Assembly (NCBI RefSeq): GCF_000344615.1
Contig: NZ_KB467824.1
Span: 46,445-110,444, forward strand
Length of the DNA: 64,000 nucleotides
Source of the DNA: Janthinobacterium sp. CG3
GTDB lineage: Bacteria; Pseudomonadota; Gammaproteobacteria; Burkholderiales; Burkholderiaceae_D
Direction of reading: 5' to 3'
The notes under the pieces were generated by a model. It was not told the DNA's origin and ran no database searches. It saw nothing but the letters and a program-made list of their open reading frames with translations. A program made the translations under genes and the position numbers. This document shows, piece after piece, positions 45,950-53,972 of the stretch; position 1 is the first letter of the stretch, and each line of letters begins with the position of its first letter.

Positions 45950-46561
45950 ATGACAATCACAGCAAAACAGCGCGCCGACCAAGAGCGCACGCTCAACCGG
46001 CGCAACCAGGTGCTCGACGCGGCCGCCGGCTGCTTCCGCCGCAGCGGCTTCCACGGCGCCAGCATGGCGGAAATATCCAAGGCGGCCGGCATGAGCGCCG
46101 GCCACATCTACAACTACTTCGCCAGCAAAGACGCCATCATCACCGCCTTCGTCGAGAAAAACCTCGAACGGGTGGCGGCCATTTTGCTCGACCTGCGCCA
46201 ACAGGAAGACCCCTTGCAAACGATGCTCGACAACGCCGAGCACCAAGTCAAAGAAAACCTCGACCCGGAGATGTGGGGGCTGCAGCTGGAAATTTTCTCC
46301 GAAGCGTCGCGCAACCCGACCATCGCCACCGCGCTGCGCGACGCCGACACGCGCCTGCGCGGGGAACTGCACAGCATCATGCAGCGCGCGCGGCTGCAAC
46401 GCGGGCTGGCGGCGGACGACGCCACCGTGGCCGGCCGCCTGGAAGCGCTGATCGGCCTGTACCAGGGTATATCGTTGCGCGCGCTGCACCACCCGGACAT
46501 GGACCAGACCAGCGTTATCGCCGCCTTCCGGTTGGCGCTGGCGCCGCTGCTGTTCAGCTAA
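45950..46561 (+). CDS. TetR-family regulator, duplicate of the preceding one
   Basis: 203 residues, same length as the TetR at 45143 and alignable end to end without gaps. The recognition region SGFHGASMAEISKAAGMSAG and GHIYNYF is shared exactly, while the ligand-binding half has diverged. The two may therefore recognise the same operator in response to different signals. A GC-rich imperfect hairpin (about 45899-45933) lies upstream of the start. Transcribed separately from the efflux operon or by read-through past the repeat. Confidence 0.87.
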   Translation: MTITAKQRADQERTLNRRNQVLDAAAGCFRRSGFHGASMAEISKAAGMSAGHIYNYFASKDAIITAFVEKNLERVAAILLDLRQQEDPLQTMLDNAEHQVKENLDPEMWGLQLEIFSEASRNPTIATALRDADTRLRGELHSIMQRARLQRGLAADDATVAGRLEALIGLYQGISLRALHHPDMDQTSVIAAFRLALAPLLFS

Positions 46562-46567
46562 AAGACT

Positions 46568-46876
46568 CTACAGCCGCCAAGCGCAGCCGGCGTTGGCCCC
46601 CATTGACGTCCGGCACGAAGCCGTCGGCAGGCCAGATAGCCCCCACGCCAGCGCCGGCGTGGCGTAAAACGCCTGCGGCGAGGCGATGCGCGCGAACGCC
46701 ATGCGGGCGCGGGCGCGGGCAGGGTAGGCTTGCCAGAAACCGTCGCTGCGGCGAAAGCCCGGCAGGCCGGAATCGACGCCGATGCCTGCACCGGCCGCGA
46801 CGACCAGCGCGTCGGCCTGGGCGATCAGGTCGGCGGCGCGCTGGAGCTTCTGTTGCTGTTTGGTTGGTTCGGGCAT
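46568..46876 (-). pseudogene. Sir2-family NAD-dependent deacylase, truncated N-terminal remnant
   Basis: The first about 78 residues match the Sir2 N-terminal NAD-binding region: ADALVVAAGAGIGVDSGLPG, FRRSDGFWQAYP and IASPQAFYATPALAWG. After AWG the frame goes wrong: the expected continuation appears degraded in another frame, and a stop comes at 46568, immediately after the convergent TetR gene. The catalytic His and zinc-binding Cys residues are missing, so it cannot be active. Confidence 0.75.
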
Positions 46877-46985
46877 GGCTGGCTTTCGATCACGGTAGCG
46901 CGAGGTGTTACCGCGAAGCTTGATCGGAACAGATATTTTGTATGCGAAGGTGCGGCAACCATGGCAAAAACTTAAAGTACTCTGC

Positions 46986-46991
46986 TATAAT
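46986..46991 (+). promoter_or_regulatory. -10 element of the tRNA-Pro promoter
   Basis: TATAAT lies 11 bases before the tRNA 5' end, giving a very short leader. The -35 element is not clear (AAAAACTTAAAG lies upstream). Confidence 0.6.
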
Positions 46992-47002
46992 TTATATCTA
47001 GT

Positions 47003-47079
47003 CGGGGCGTAGCGCAGCCTGGTAGCGTACTTGCATGGGGTGCAAGGGGTCGAGTGTTCGAATCACTCCGTCCCGACCA
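47003..47079 (+). tRNA. tRNA-Pro (anticodon GGG)
   Basis: 77 nt with CCA encoded (47077-47079). The acceptor stem CGGGGCG/CGTCCCG pairs fully (one G-U). The anticodon arm is CTTGC-ATGGGGT-GCAAG, giving anticodon GGG. The T arm GAGTG-TTCGAAT-CACTC is perfect. It reads proline CCC/CCU codons. The DNA beyond its 3' end looks like a decayed island, so the gene may have been an integration site. Confidence 0.95.
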
Positions 47080-47101
47080 AAAAAATCAAAGATTTAGCGG
47101 A

Positions 47102-47125
47102 AGCCGGAGAAATCCGGCTTTTTCT
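47102..47125 (+). terminator. Rho-independent terminator of tRNA-Pro
   Basis: AGCCGGA-GAAA-TCCGGCT followed by TTTTTCT, a 7-bp stem with a GNRA tetraloop, 23 bases after the tRNA. Confidence 0.88.
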
Positions 47126-47273
47126 ATTTGTGCTCCGTACCCTGACCGTACCCTAGATTTTTGGCGCTTAAAGGCCGCAACGGCTTGTCCGGCGCGGTGT
47201 AGCTCGCCTTATCATGCCAGAGAGTTGGAATATTGTATTAATATACGCGTCGCCACATAAGAAAGGATGAATA

Positions 47274-48614
47274 ATGGACAAGATGTGCAGCGTTTCTCCA
47301 CCGGCCTCCGAAGAGGAAGCCCTTGCTGCGCGTATCGACGCCATTCTCGCTCCGTTCTATAAGGCCAATGACCCAGGCGCGACGGTCATCGTAACGCTTG
47401 ATGGCAAGACCGTGTTCCGCCAGGCGTATGGCATGGCCAGCATCGTGGAGCAGCAGGCGATGCTGCCAGAGACAACGTTGCGTCTCGGCTCGATTAGCAA
47501 GCAATTCACTGCGGTGGCCATTTTGATGCTGGTAGAGGAAGGCAAGCTGAGTGTCTCCGACAAGATCTCCCAGTTTCTGTCTGACTACCCTGCGCAAGGC
47601 AGGCAGATCACAATCGAGCACCTGTTGACCCACAGTTCCGGCATTGTCAGTTTCACCGGAAAAGAGGGGTTTGATGCCAACATCACCAAGGAGCTCTCGA
47701 TTGCCCAGATGATCGACAGCTTTAAGGACGATCCGCTTGAGTTCGCACCAGGTACTGCCTTCAACTACAATAACTCCGGCTACTTTCTGCTGGGAACAAT
47801 CATCGAGAAACTCTCGGGCATGTCTTACGCCAAATACGTGCAACGGCACATTTTTGTTCCACTAGGCATGAGCAATACTTACTATGAAGGTTACGAACTA
47901 AGCCCGCAGCGCACGGCTGCCGGGCATACCTACCGCAATGGCGCTTTTGTTCCGTGCGATGCGATTAGCATGAGTCAGGTATACGCCGCCGGGGCACTGG
48001 TCTCGAACGTGGACGACATGGCGCGCTGGGAGAATGCGGTTGCTAGTGGCAAGCTCATCAGCGTAGCGAACTGGACCAAGGCGTTCACGCCCTACAGGTT
48101 GGCCAACGGCAACTCGTGCGGGTACGGCTATGGATGGGAAGTCCGCACGCTGCAGCAGCGTCCAATGCTCGCCCACGGTGGTGGCATTAATGGGTTCATG
48201 ACCTTCGCGCTACGCCTGCCAGAAGACAAGCTTTTCGTAGCCGTCCTGAGCAATGCTGACTTCGGTGTCGTCGATCCGGAATGTATTGCACATAAAATCG
48301 GCGCGGTTACGATCGGGGAGCCGCTCGTCGATTTCGAAGCGATTGAGCTCGACGCCACAGCGCTCGACGCCTTTGTCGGCGTGTACACCATCAACGCCCT
48401 CGAGCAACGTATTTTCTGGCGCGATGCCAACCAGTTGCTGATGCAACGCGCCGGGGGCGACATCACGCCGGTGCACGCCTATTCGGGCAACGGATTTTTC
48501 ATCAAGAACACCTTGGGTCACATGGAATTTGTACGCGACGCGGCCGGCGTGGTGGTCAAGGTCGTCGTCCACCACGGCGGCGCAGCGGACGAAAATCTCC
48601 GCGTTACAGCCTGA
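47274..48614 (+). CDS. Serine hydrolase, class C beta-lactamase/PBP4-like family
   Basis: 446 residues from ATG 47274, with AAAGGATG upstream. The family motifs are present: SISK (73-76, nucleophile Ser73 and Lys76), YNN (165-167) and AHGGGING near residue 303 as the third motif. No signal peptide, so cytoplasmic unless exported otherwise; it is therefore more likely an esterase or peptidase than a beta-lactamase. A C-terminal extra domain (about 350-446) is present. It has lower GC than the core genes and lies in a decayed island after tRNA-Pro, so it was probably acquired. Confidence 0.8.
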   Translation: MDKMCSVSPPASEEEALAARIDAILAPFYKANDPGATVIVTLDGKTVFRQAYGMASIVEQQAMLPETTLRLGSISKQFTAVAILMLVEEGKLSVSDKISQFLSDYPAQGRQITIEHLLTHSSGIVSFTGKEGFDANITKELSIAQMIDSFKDDPLEFAPGTAFNYNNSGYFLLGTIIEKLSGMSYAKYVQRHIFVPLGMSNTYYEGYELSPQRTAAGHTYRNGAFVPCDAISMSQVYAAGALVSNVDDMARWENAVASGKLISVANWTKAFTPYRLANGNSCGYGYGWEVRTLQQRPMLAHGGGINGFMTFALRLPEDKLFVAVLSNADFGVVDPECIAHKIGAVTIGEPLVDFEAIELDATALDAFVGVYTINALEQRIFWRDANQLLMQRAGGDITPVHAYSGNGFFIKNTLGHMEFVRDAAGVVVKVVVHHGGAADENLRVTA

Positions 48615-48653
48615 TACGCTTAAAATTTGGACGCTGCTTGGCACAGCAGACGG

Positions 48654-48930
48654 ATGAAGATCGCAGCAATTGCGAACCAAGTTCAAGCTATCCAGTATCT
48701 CCTTGGACGCCATGACACCTACCGGCTCGACGTTGGCCGCTATCCGATCACCGACGAGGGTCTGGCCGCGCTGCTGGCCGCGCCGGCCACCGCCGGCGCC
48801 AAATGGAACGGCTCCGACATCCACTTGGAGAGCGCTGCCGCCGGTTTGGCCATCAAATACCGCGTCGACGGCGTGATCGACCACGCCGCCGCGGTTAACG
48901 GCGCCGTGTTGGCCGGGCGCGCCGGCCGCC
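48654..48930 (+). pseudogene. Fused remnants of type II secretion pseudopilin G and ATPase E genes
   Basis: One short frame first encodes a GspG-like piece (TYRLDVGRYPITDEGLAALL) and, after KWNG, jumps directly into a GspE-like piece (GSDIHLESAAAGLAIKYRVD). The intact locus at 52.3-61.6 kb has the same two segments (AYRLDVGSFPSSETGLAAL; LGASDMHFEVGAKGLTLKYR). So this is a deletion scar joining G to E of a second, related locus. No prepilin leader and no Walker motifs remain; it is not functional. Confidence 0.75.
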
Positions 48931-49303
48931 GACGCCCTTGACGCCATCGGCGCGGCGCTGGAACAACTGCTGGCCCGCTGGCCGGCCAGCGTGGTGCTCG
49001 ACGACGAGCTGACCCGCCTGTGGCAGGTGGCGCCGCCGCCGCGATACGCTTCCAGGCGCTGTACGGCGAGCCGCTGGACGGGCCGGCGCGTGGGCGTCGA
49101 CTGGCGGACTGGCGCGCCGTTTTACGCCGCCGCACCTGGGCCGCTGCTGGCCCGGCTGGAAGGCGTGGCCGGCGCGCACGGCCTGACCATTATCGCCGTG
49201 GTGCCGCACTTCATCGCCACCTGGAACCGCCGGCAGGGCGCGCTGGCGCATCGCCGACCAGCGCCGCATCTTCGGGTCCTCCATCCAAGCCGACGGCGTG
49301 TGC
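48928..49303 (+). pseudogene. Remnant of a GspL/PilM-like secretion gene
   Basis: It resembles the intact protein at 55641-56390: LARWPASVVLDDELTRLWQV, then (in another frame, 49040-49080) IRFQALYGEPLDG, then back in the first frame RRVGVDWRTGAPFYAAAP and VVPHFIATWNRRQ, where the intact copy has ARFEELYGEMPQWRV and FFVACWNRWRRQ. Two compensating frame changes and lost ends mark it as decayed. It follows the G::E scar in the same order as in the intact locus. Nothing is recognisable from here to 49487 apart from a promoter-like AT-rich stretch. Confidence 0.7.
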
Positions 49304-49487
49304 TAAGGCAGTGGGCTAGGCTGTTCACCTCGCGGGAATTCGTGGCCTTCATGGGCGGCGCTTCGCGCCGAATCAGCGCCCGGCGCCACCTGCCGCAGCC
49401 CGGGCACAGACCACCATTTCGCCTCGAAAGTAAGAGCGCCCTCCAAATAGCGCTTGATATTTCGTACCAAATTTGATACATTTATAT

Positions 49488-49817
49488 ATGACCAGACCTA
49501 CCCTGCAAGTCAACTTCTACCTATCCGGGGCCGGTGTAGAGTCGGTGCGCGACTGGTTGAAGTCCCTGCCTTCGCCGGAGCGCAAGATCATCGGTGAGGA
49601 CATCAAGACGGTGCAGTACGGCTGGCCACTTGGCATGCCGCTGGTGCGCAAGATGGGCACCGGCCTGTGGGAGGTGCGGATCGGCTTGCCGGGCCGGATC
49701 GCGCGCGTTCTTTTTACGGTGGAGGACGGCACGATGGTCCTGCTGCACGGGTTTATTAAGAAGTCGCAGCGCACACCCGCAGCGGACTTGAGGACGGCCG
49801 TGGACCGAATGAAGTAA
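49488..49817 (+). CDS. RelE/HigB-like toxin (phage Gp49 family)
   Basis: 109 residues from ATG 49488; the frame is open to TTG 49473. The Gp49/HigB signature is clear: GMPLVRKMGTGLWEVRIGLP, RVLFTVEDGTMVLLHGFIKK and a C-terminal RTAVDRM. Such toxins cleave translated mRNA at the ribosome. The gene comes before its antitoxin, as in HigBA systems. The upstream AT-rich stretch (TTGATA...TTTATATATG) is the likely autoregulated promoter, with a short or absent leader. Confidence 0.85.
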   Translation: MTRPTLQVNFYLSGAGVESVRDWLKSLPSPERKIIGEDIKTVQYGWPLGMPLVRKMGTGLWEVRIGLPGRIARVLFTVEDGTMVLLHGFIKKSQRTPAADLRTAVDRMK

Positions 49818-49828
49818 TCGCGGAGAGA

Positions 49829-50119
49829 ATGATGAAAAAGAAAAATATTGGCAGCAGTTTCGATGACTTCCTGGCCGGGGAATCGATGCTTGAAGAGGCC
49901 ACGGCCGTAGCGGTCAAGCGCGTCATCGCCTGGCAGATCGCGCAAGAAATGAAGGAGCAGAAACTGACCAAGACCAGTCTCGCGGAATTGATGCACACGA
50001 GCCGGGCCTCGCTGAATCGCCTGCTGGATGAAAACGACACCAGCCTGACACTGACAACGCTGGCCGGCGCGGCCGCCGCCTTGGGCAAAACGATCAGGAT
50101 AGAACTGGTGCCGGCCTAA
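49829..50119 (+). CDS. Xre-family antitoxin of the HigB-like toxin
   Basis: 96 residues; ATG 49829 and 49832 are both possible, with GGAG upstream favouring the second. The HTH is KTSLAELMHTSRASLNRLLD, followed by LTTLAGAAAALGKTIRIEL, the usual end of these antitoxins. It should bind and neutralise the toxin encoded 11 bases upstream and repress the promoter. Both genes look intact, so this pair may hold the surrounding decayed island in place. Confidence 0.87.
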   Translation: MMKKKNIGSSFDDFLAGESMLEEATAVAVKRVIAWQIAQEMKEQKLTKTSLAELMHTSRASLNRLLDENDTSLTLTTLAGAAAALGKTIRIELVPA

Positions 50120-50439
50120 TCGGCGCCAAAAATCAAGCCGCTGGCCTTGTCTCGGGGCGAGTTAGGCTTTGAACGAATAGAGGTTGATGGTCGGCGCGTC
50201 GCCAGGCTCTTTGCGGCAGCTCTGCGCCCGGCAGGCCGGCGTGCGCCTGCCGGCCGGCGAGGCGCTGCAAAGAACCGGCCGCGCCGCGCCGCTGGCGATG
50301 TACCTAGGCAGCGAGGCGGTGCTTTTCACTGTGGCTGCCGTGCTGCTGTGGCTGGGCGCGGCGCCCGGCTGGGTCTGCGTGGCGATCGTCGCGCTGTCGA
50401 GGGCGATGCTGCCGCCGTGCGCGCTGGTGATGTCGCGCG

Positions 50440-50565
50440 CACGGCGTGAACGAACTGGCCGACGCCGGCGACCAGGTGCGCGTGACGCGGCGCGTCAACG
50501 GCGCCACGAACGGCCTGGCCGAGCGCCTGGCGCTGTTCACTGTGGCGCAGCGGCTGCTGGCGTAA
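50440..50565 (+). pseudogene. C-terminal scrap of a phage endolysin (GH19-like)
   Basis: A 41-residue segment before TAA 50563 reads DAGDQVRVTRRVNGATNGLA and then AERLALFTVAQRLL, the typical ending of phage-type GH19 chitinase/lysozyme endolysins. No catalytic domain precedes it; upstream there is only an unassignable hydrophobic stretch. Part of prophage debris with the next two entries. Confidence 0.6.
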
Positions 50566-50609
50566 GCGCGCTGGGTAGCAAGCTGCGCCTTGGCGCCGAT
50601 GGCCTGGTC

Positions 50610-50911
50610 ATGTTCAAATGTCCCGGGTGCAACGGAGCCCACGGCATCCATACTACGCCGGCGGCCGGCGGCCAGCGGCGCGCCGCTGGCCGATCTGGAG
50701 TTTCAACGGCTCCGGCGACCGCCCAACGTTCTCGGCGTCGGTGCTCGTCCAAACCGGCCGGGCGGTCGACCCGACTTTCATTTGGGAGGAGGGCGACCCG
50801 CTCGACGTTTGGCACAGCTTCGTTACTGACGGTCGCATGCAGTTCCTCGGCGATTGCACTCACGCACTGGCGGGCCAGACTGCTGACCTGCCCGATTGGA
50901 GGCCCGCGTGA
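50610..50911 (+). pseudogene. Small phage protein with CPGC motif, frameshifted
   Basis: Begins MFKCPGCNGAHGIHTTP from ATG 50610; the rest of the same protein continues in a different frame after about 50660-50700: WSFNGSGDRPTFSASVLVQT, DVWHSFVTDGRMQFLGDCTH and ALAGQTADLPDW. Proteins of this pattern are common, uncharacterised, in lysis regions of prophages. One indel breaks it. Its end overlaps the next remnant (GTGA). Confidence 0.65.
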
Positions 50912-51236
50912 TCGCGCTGGGCGAGTGGGCCAGCGGTGCAGCCAGAGCCGTGACGGGCGCGATCTCGAAGGTGGCGACCGCCGGACTCGCTATCGCGCTG
51001 GCGGGCGCAGGCGCCGGGATCAGGCCCAGGCTAGTCTGGCGGCGGAGCAGGGCGTTAGCGAGGGCCTGCGCTCCAGCATCCGCGAGCAGAATCGGGCGGT
51101 GTCGGCGCTGGCCCCCGCCAAGGCGGCCGCCGAGGCGCGCGGCCAGGCCGCCCATCAGCTCGCCAAGGCGGCCGGCAAGCGCCTCGACGGCGCGCTGGCG
51201 CGGACAAATCAAGACCGAAACCTCATAAACACCTGA
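50908..51236 (+). pseudogene. Rz-like spanin remnant, frameshifted
   Basis: From GTG 50908 an N-terminal membrane helix (ISKVATAGLAIALAGAGAG) is read, then the frame shifts near 51020 and a coiled-coil part follows: SLAAEQGVSEGLRSSIREQN and AKAAAEARGQAAHQLAKAAG, ending at 51236. A helix plus long coiled coil after an endolysin fits a phage Rz spanin. Broken by one indel. No holin, integrase or structural phage genes remain nearby. Confidence 0.55.
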
Positions 51237-51298
51237 CACAAAAGGCATGTTGACGAGGCGCTAATTCCTTAAGTTCGGTGGATTGAGTCCGCTACCGC

Positions 51299-52018
51299 TC
51301 AGATCAGCCCCATCTCAAGCGCGCGGCTGATGGCGTGCCGGGTTCCGTAGACCTGGAACTTGGACGCGGCCTTCTTCAGATGGTAGTAAACAGTGTTTTG
51401 CGAAATGCCCAGGATCGAGCCGATTTCATTGCTGGTTTTCCCGCTGGCGCTCCAGCGCAGGCACTGCCGCTCGCGCGAGGTCAGAACAGGGGTGTCGACC
51501 TTCGGGCTTTGCTGCCGCCATAGCGTGCGCGCCGCCTCGTTCAGGTAGCAACTGAACAGCAGCAGGTGGTTGCGCTGCTGCTGTCCGGAAAAACTGGCGT
51601 TTCCCATGGAGTAGAAGTCGATGCGGCTGAAATTATGTTCGCTGCGTCCGGCAATGCTGAGTCCGGTTCTAATTCCGGACGCCTTCAAACCTTGATAGAT
51701 CTGTGTCGGTCCCTCGCGGCAAAGCTGGTCTATATCCCAGGCCAGCGGGATGCCGGTTCTGGCCACGTGCCGCATCACCGGATCGCTGCCGTTTTCGTCG
51801 GCGCCCAGGAACAGATCGGCCACCGACGAGGGCAGTGAGCTGACGACGTGCAAATGGGTTCGGCCGGCGCCGTCGGCAATTTTCATTATCTTGAGAAAAC
51901 TGTCGACGGCCAGTGGCGCTAGCGCGTCCTGCGACGCGCGGACCAGTTGCTGCCAGTCTTGTGCTTGCATGAGGGCAGTGAAGTTTTTATCGACCGGCCA
52001 GAGCGACATATCGTTCAA
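51299..52018 (-). CDS. LuxR-type regulator with autoinducer-binding domain
   Basis: 239 residues. The N-terminal half fits the autoinducer-binding fold: the conserved DP pair (GSDPVMRHV), Trp in PLAWDI and Gly in GIRTGLSIA are present, but the usual Trp57/Tyr61 pair is not evident. The C-terminal HTH is LTSRERQCLRWSASGKTSNE, then IGSILGISQNTVYYHLKKA. No luxI gene is in the window, so it is a candidate solo receptor. It is transcribed away from the secretion operon and is a natural candidate to regulate it. Confidence 0.85.
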   Translation of the reverse strand: MNDMSLWPVDKNFTALMQAQDWQQLVRASQDALAPLAVDSFLKIMKIADGAGRTHLHVVSSLPSSVADLFLGADENGSDPVMRHVARTGIPLAWDIDQLCREGPTQIYQGLKASGIRTGLSIAGRSEHNFSRIDFYSMGNASFSGQQQRNHLLLFSCYLNEAARTLWRQQSPKVDTPVLTSRERQCLRWSASGKTSNEIGSILGISQNTVYYHLKKAASKFQVYGTRHAISRALEMGLI

Positions 52019-52298
52019 TTTCCTTCACCAATCAAGAGAAGTTAATAGTAAATTGATACTGTTGATATATTATATAACGAACAATTAATTAACATTAATA
52101 AAGAATTGACAAGGTTTTCACCCGCGTTTCCATATGGAGCAGGGGCGACGCGGGGCGTGCGCTGTGGCGTGGAAGAGACGTTACGCAACTATGAAAACTG
52201 ATAGTTGCCGTTTTGTTACAGTTGACAGAGACTTTGCCACGCCCACCAAGGGGGCAAGCTTGGCAAATCACGCGCTACACAACTGTTTGGACGGGAAT
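52019..52298. other. AT-rich divergent promoter region between luxR-type gene and gspG
   Basis: No gene is supported. It is much richer in A+T than its surroundings, especially 52040-52110. TTGACA occurs at 52106-52111 and 52222-52227 (plus strand), but neither has a good -10 at the right distance. TATATTATATAA at about 52066-52077 could serve either strand. A LuxR-type box could not be identified with confidence. Confidence 0.5.
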
Positions 52299-52757
52299 AT
52301 GAAGCAACAATCACGATATCGCCGGGCGCAGGGGGCAATCGCGCGCGGTCGAAGCGCGTCCAGCGCGGGATTCACGCTGCTCGAATTGCTCGTCGTCATG
52401 GTCATCATCGGGCTGCTGGTGGGGTATGTCGCCCCCAACTACTTCAGCGCCGTTGGAAAGTCCGAGATCAAGGCGACCAAGGCGCAGGTCGACGCGCTGC
52501 AAAAGGCGCTGGTGGCCTATCGTCTCGACGTCGGCAGCTTTCCCAGTTCCGAGACCGGCCTGGCGGCGCTGCATGCCAAGCCGGCCGGCCTGGCCAGCTG
52601 GGCCGGCCCTTACCTGTCCAAGCCGGTGCCGAAAGATCCATGGGGGCACGCCTATGTCTACCGGCATCCCGGCACGCGCGGGGAATACGATCTTTACTCC
52701 TATGGCCGCGATGGCAAGCCCGGCGGCTCCGGCGAGGCCGCCGATATCTCAAACTGA
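52299..52757 (+). CDS. gspG: Type II secretion major pseudopilin GspG
   Basis: 152 residues from ATG 52299 (GGGA upstream); upstream in-frame starts give a long unlikely leader. It has a basic prepilin leader, cleavage site and helix: ASSAGFTLLELLVVMVIIGL (cleaved between G and F, Glu at +5). C-terminal features are those of the major pseudopilin: PKDPWGHAYVYRHPG, YDLYSYGRDG. Forms the periplasmic pseudopilus. First gene of the secretion operon. No prepilin peptidase gene is in the window. Confidence 0.92.
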   Translation: MKQQSRYRRAQGAIARGRSASSAGFTLLELLVVMVIIGLLVGYVAPNYFSAVGKSEIKATKAQVDALQKALVAYRLDVGSFPSSETGLAALHAKPAGLASWAGPYLSKPVPKDPWGHAYVYRHPGTRGEYDLYSYGRDGKPGGSGEAADISN

Positions 52758-52781
52758 CGGGGGCGAAGGGATGCGCGGAAG

Positions 52782-53972
52782 ATGGATTTCAATTTGAAGG
52801 TTTACCATCCGCTCAATGGCGTCACGCGCTTGCGCTGCGTCGCCGCGGATGAGGCTGGCGCGCGCAGCAAGGCCGCCGAACAGGGCATGACCGTCTTGTC
52901 GCTGAGCGCGTCGCGCCTGCGCTGGCGCGCCGGCGGCGCGTCGCGCTTCAAGGTGCAGCTGTTCGGCCAAGAGCTGCTGGCGCTGCTCGACGCGGGTATG
53001 GGATTGGTCGAAGCGATCGCCATTCTCATTGCCAAAAACCGCGACCCGGAGGCGCGCCAGGTATTGCAGCGTATCCATGTGCTGCTGCTCGAGGGCCAGA
53101 CGCTGTCGAACGCGCTGGCCGGCGCGCCGGACAGCTTCCCGACCTTGTTCGTCGCCACCGTCAAGGCAAGCGAACAGACCGGCAACCTGCCGGAAGCGCT
53201 GCGGCGCTATCTGGCCTATTTCAAGCAGCTCAACAGCGTGCGCGACAAGGTCGTTTCCGCCTCGATCTATCCGGCCCTGCTGCTGGCCGTCGGTGCGCTG
53301 GTGGTGGTCTTCCTGTTGTCGTACGTGGTGCCGCGCTTCGGCAGCGTCTACGCCGACCTGGGGACGAGCGAGGTGCCGTTCCTGTCGCGCCTGCTCATTG
53401 AATGGGGCGGCGTGGTCAAGGAGCACGGCGTGGAAATGCTGGCGGGCAGCCTGGCGCTGGCCGCACTGGCGGCCTATCTGTTCAGCCGCCCCGCGCTCAA
53501 AGCCGCGCTCCAGCGCCTGCTGTGGCGCTTGCCGCACCTGGGCGAACAGATCCGCACCTATCAGTTGGCGCGCTTCACGCGCACCGTGGCGATGCTGATC
53601 AACGGCGGCGTGCCCTTGGTGACGGCGCTCGACATGACCGACGCGTTGTTGCAGCAGCCGGCGCTGCGGGCGGGCCTGCAGGCGGCGCGCACGGCCATCC
53701 GCGAAGGCGGCGCGCTGGCCGAGGCGTTCCGCGAACACGGCCTGGCCACCGAAATCGGCGTGCGCCTGTTGGTGGTGGGCGAACGCGGCGGCAAGCTCGG
53801 CGAGACGATGGAGAAAATCGCCGCCTTCTACGACGAGGAGATCGCGCGCGAGCTCGATTGGTTCTCCAAGCTGTTCGAGCCTCTGCTGATGACCTTTATC
53901 GGTTGCCTGATAGGCGGCATCGTGATCCTCATGTACCTGCCGATCTTCGATCTGGCAGGCAATATCAAATGA
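52782..53972 (+). CDS. gspF: Type II secretion inner-membrane platform protein GspF
   Basis: 396 residues, the normal length. Two GspF domains, each followed by hydrophobic segments: FGQELLALLDAGMGLVEAIA, ALLLAVGALVVVFLLSYVV, LARFTRTVAMLINGGVPLVT and LMTFIGCLIGGIVILMYLPI. It couples the ATPase to pseudopilus assembly. Lies 24 bases after gspG; its stop overlaps the gspE start (ATGA). Confidence 0.92.
   Translation: MDFNLKVYHPLNGVTRLRCVAADEAGARSKAAEQGMTVLSLSASRLRWRAGGASRFKVQLFGQELLALLDAGMGLVEAIAILIAKNRDPEARQVLQRIHVLLLEGQTLSNALAGAPDSFPTLFVATVKASEQTGNLPEALRRYLAYFKQLNSVRDKVVSASIYPALLLAVGALVVVFLLSYVVPRFGSVYADLGTSEVPFLSRLLIEWGGVVKEHGVEMLAGSLALAALAAYLFSRPALKAALQRLLWRLPHLGEQIRTYQLARFTRTVAMLINGGVPLVTALDMTDALLQQPALRAGLQAARTAIREGGALAEAFREHGLATEIGVRLLVVGERGGKLGETMEKIAAFYDEEIARELDWFSKLFEPLLMTFIGCLIGGIVILMYLPIFDLAGNIK

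Noticed and set aside
47126..47273. Possible attachment-site repeat just after tRNA-Pro (CCGTACCCTGACCGTACCC)
   Set aside because: It is an internal short repeat, and no matching copy marking the far island boundary was found in the window.
50184..50560. Open frame with a hydrophobic stretch (YLGSEAVLFTVAAVLLWLGA), possible holin
   Set aside because: It is read through several unrelated remnants in one frame; the stretch alone is not enough to call a holin.
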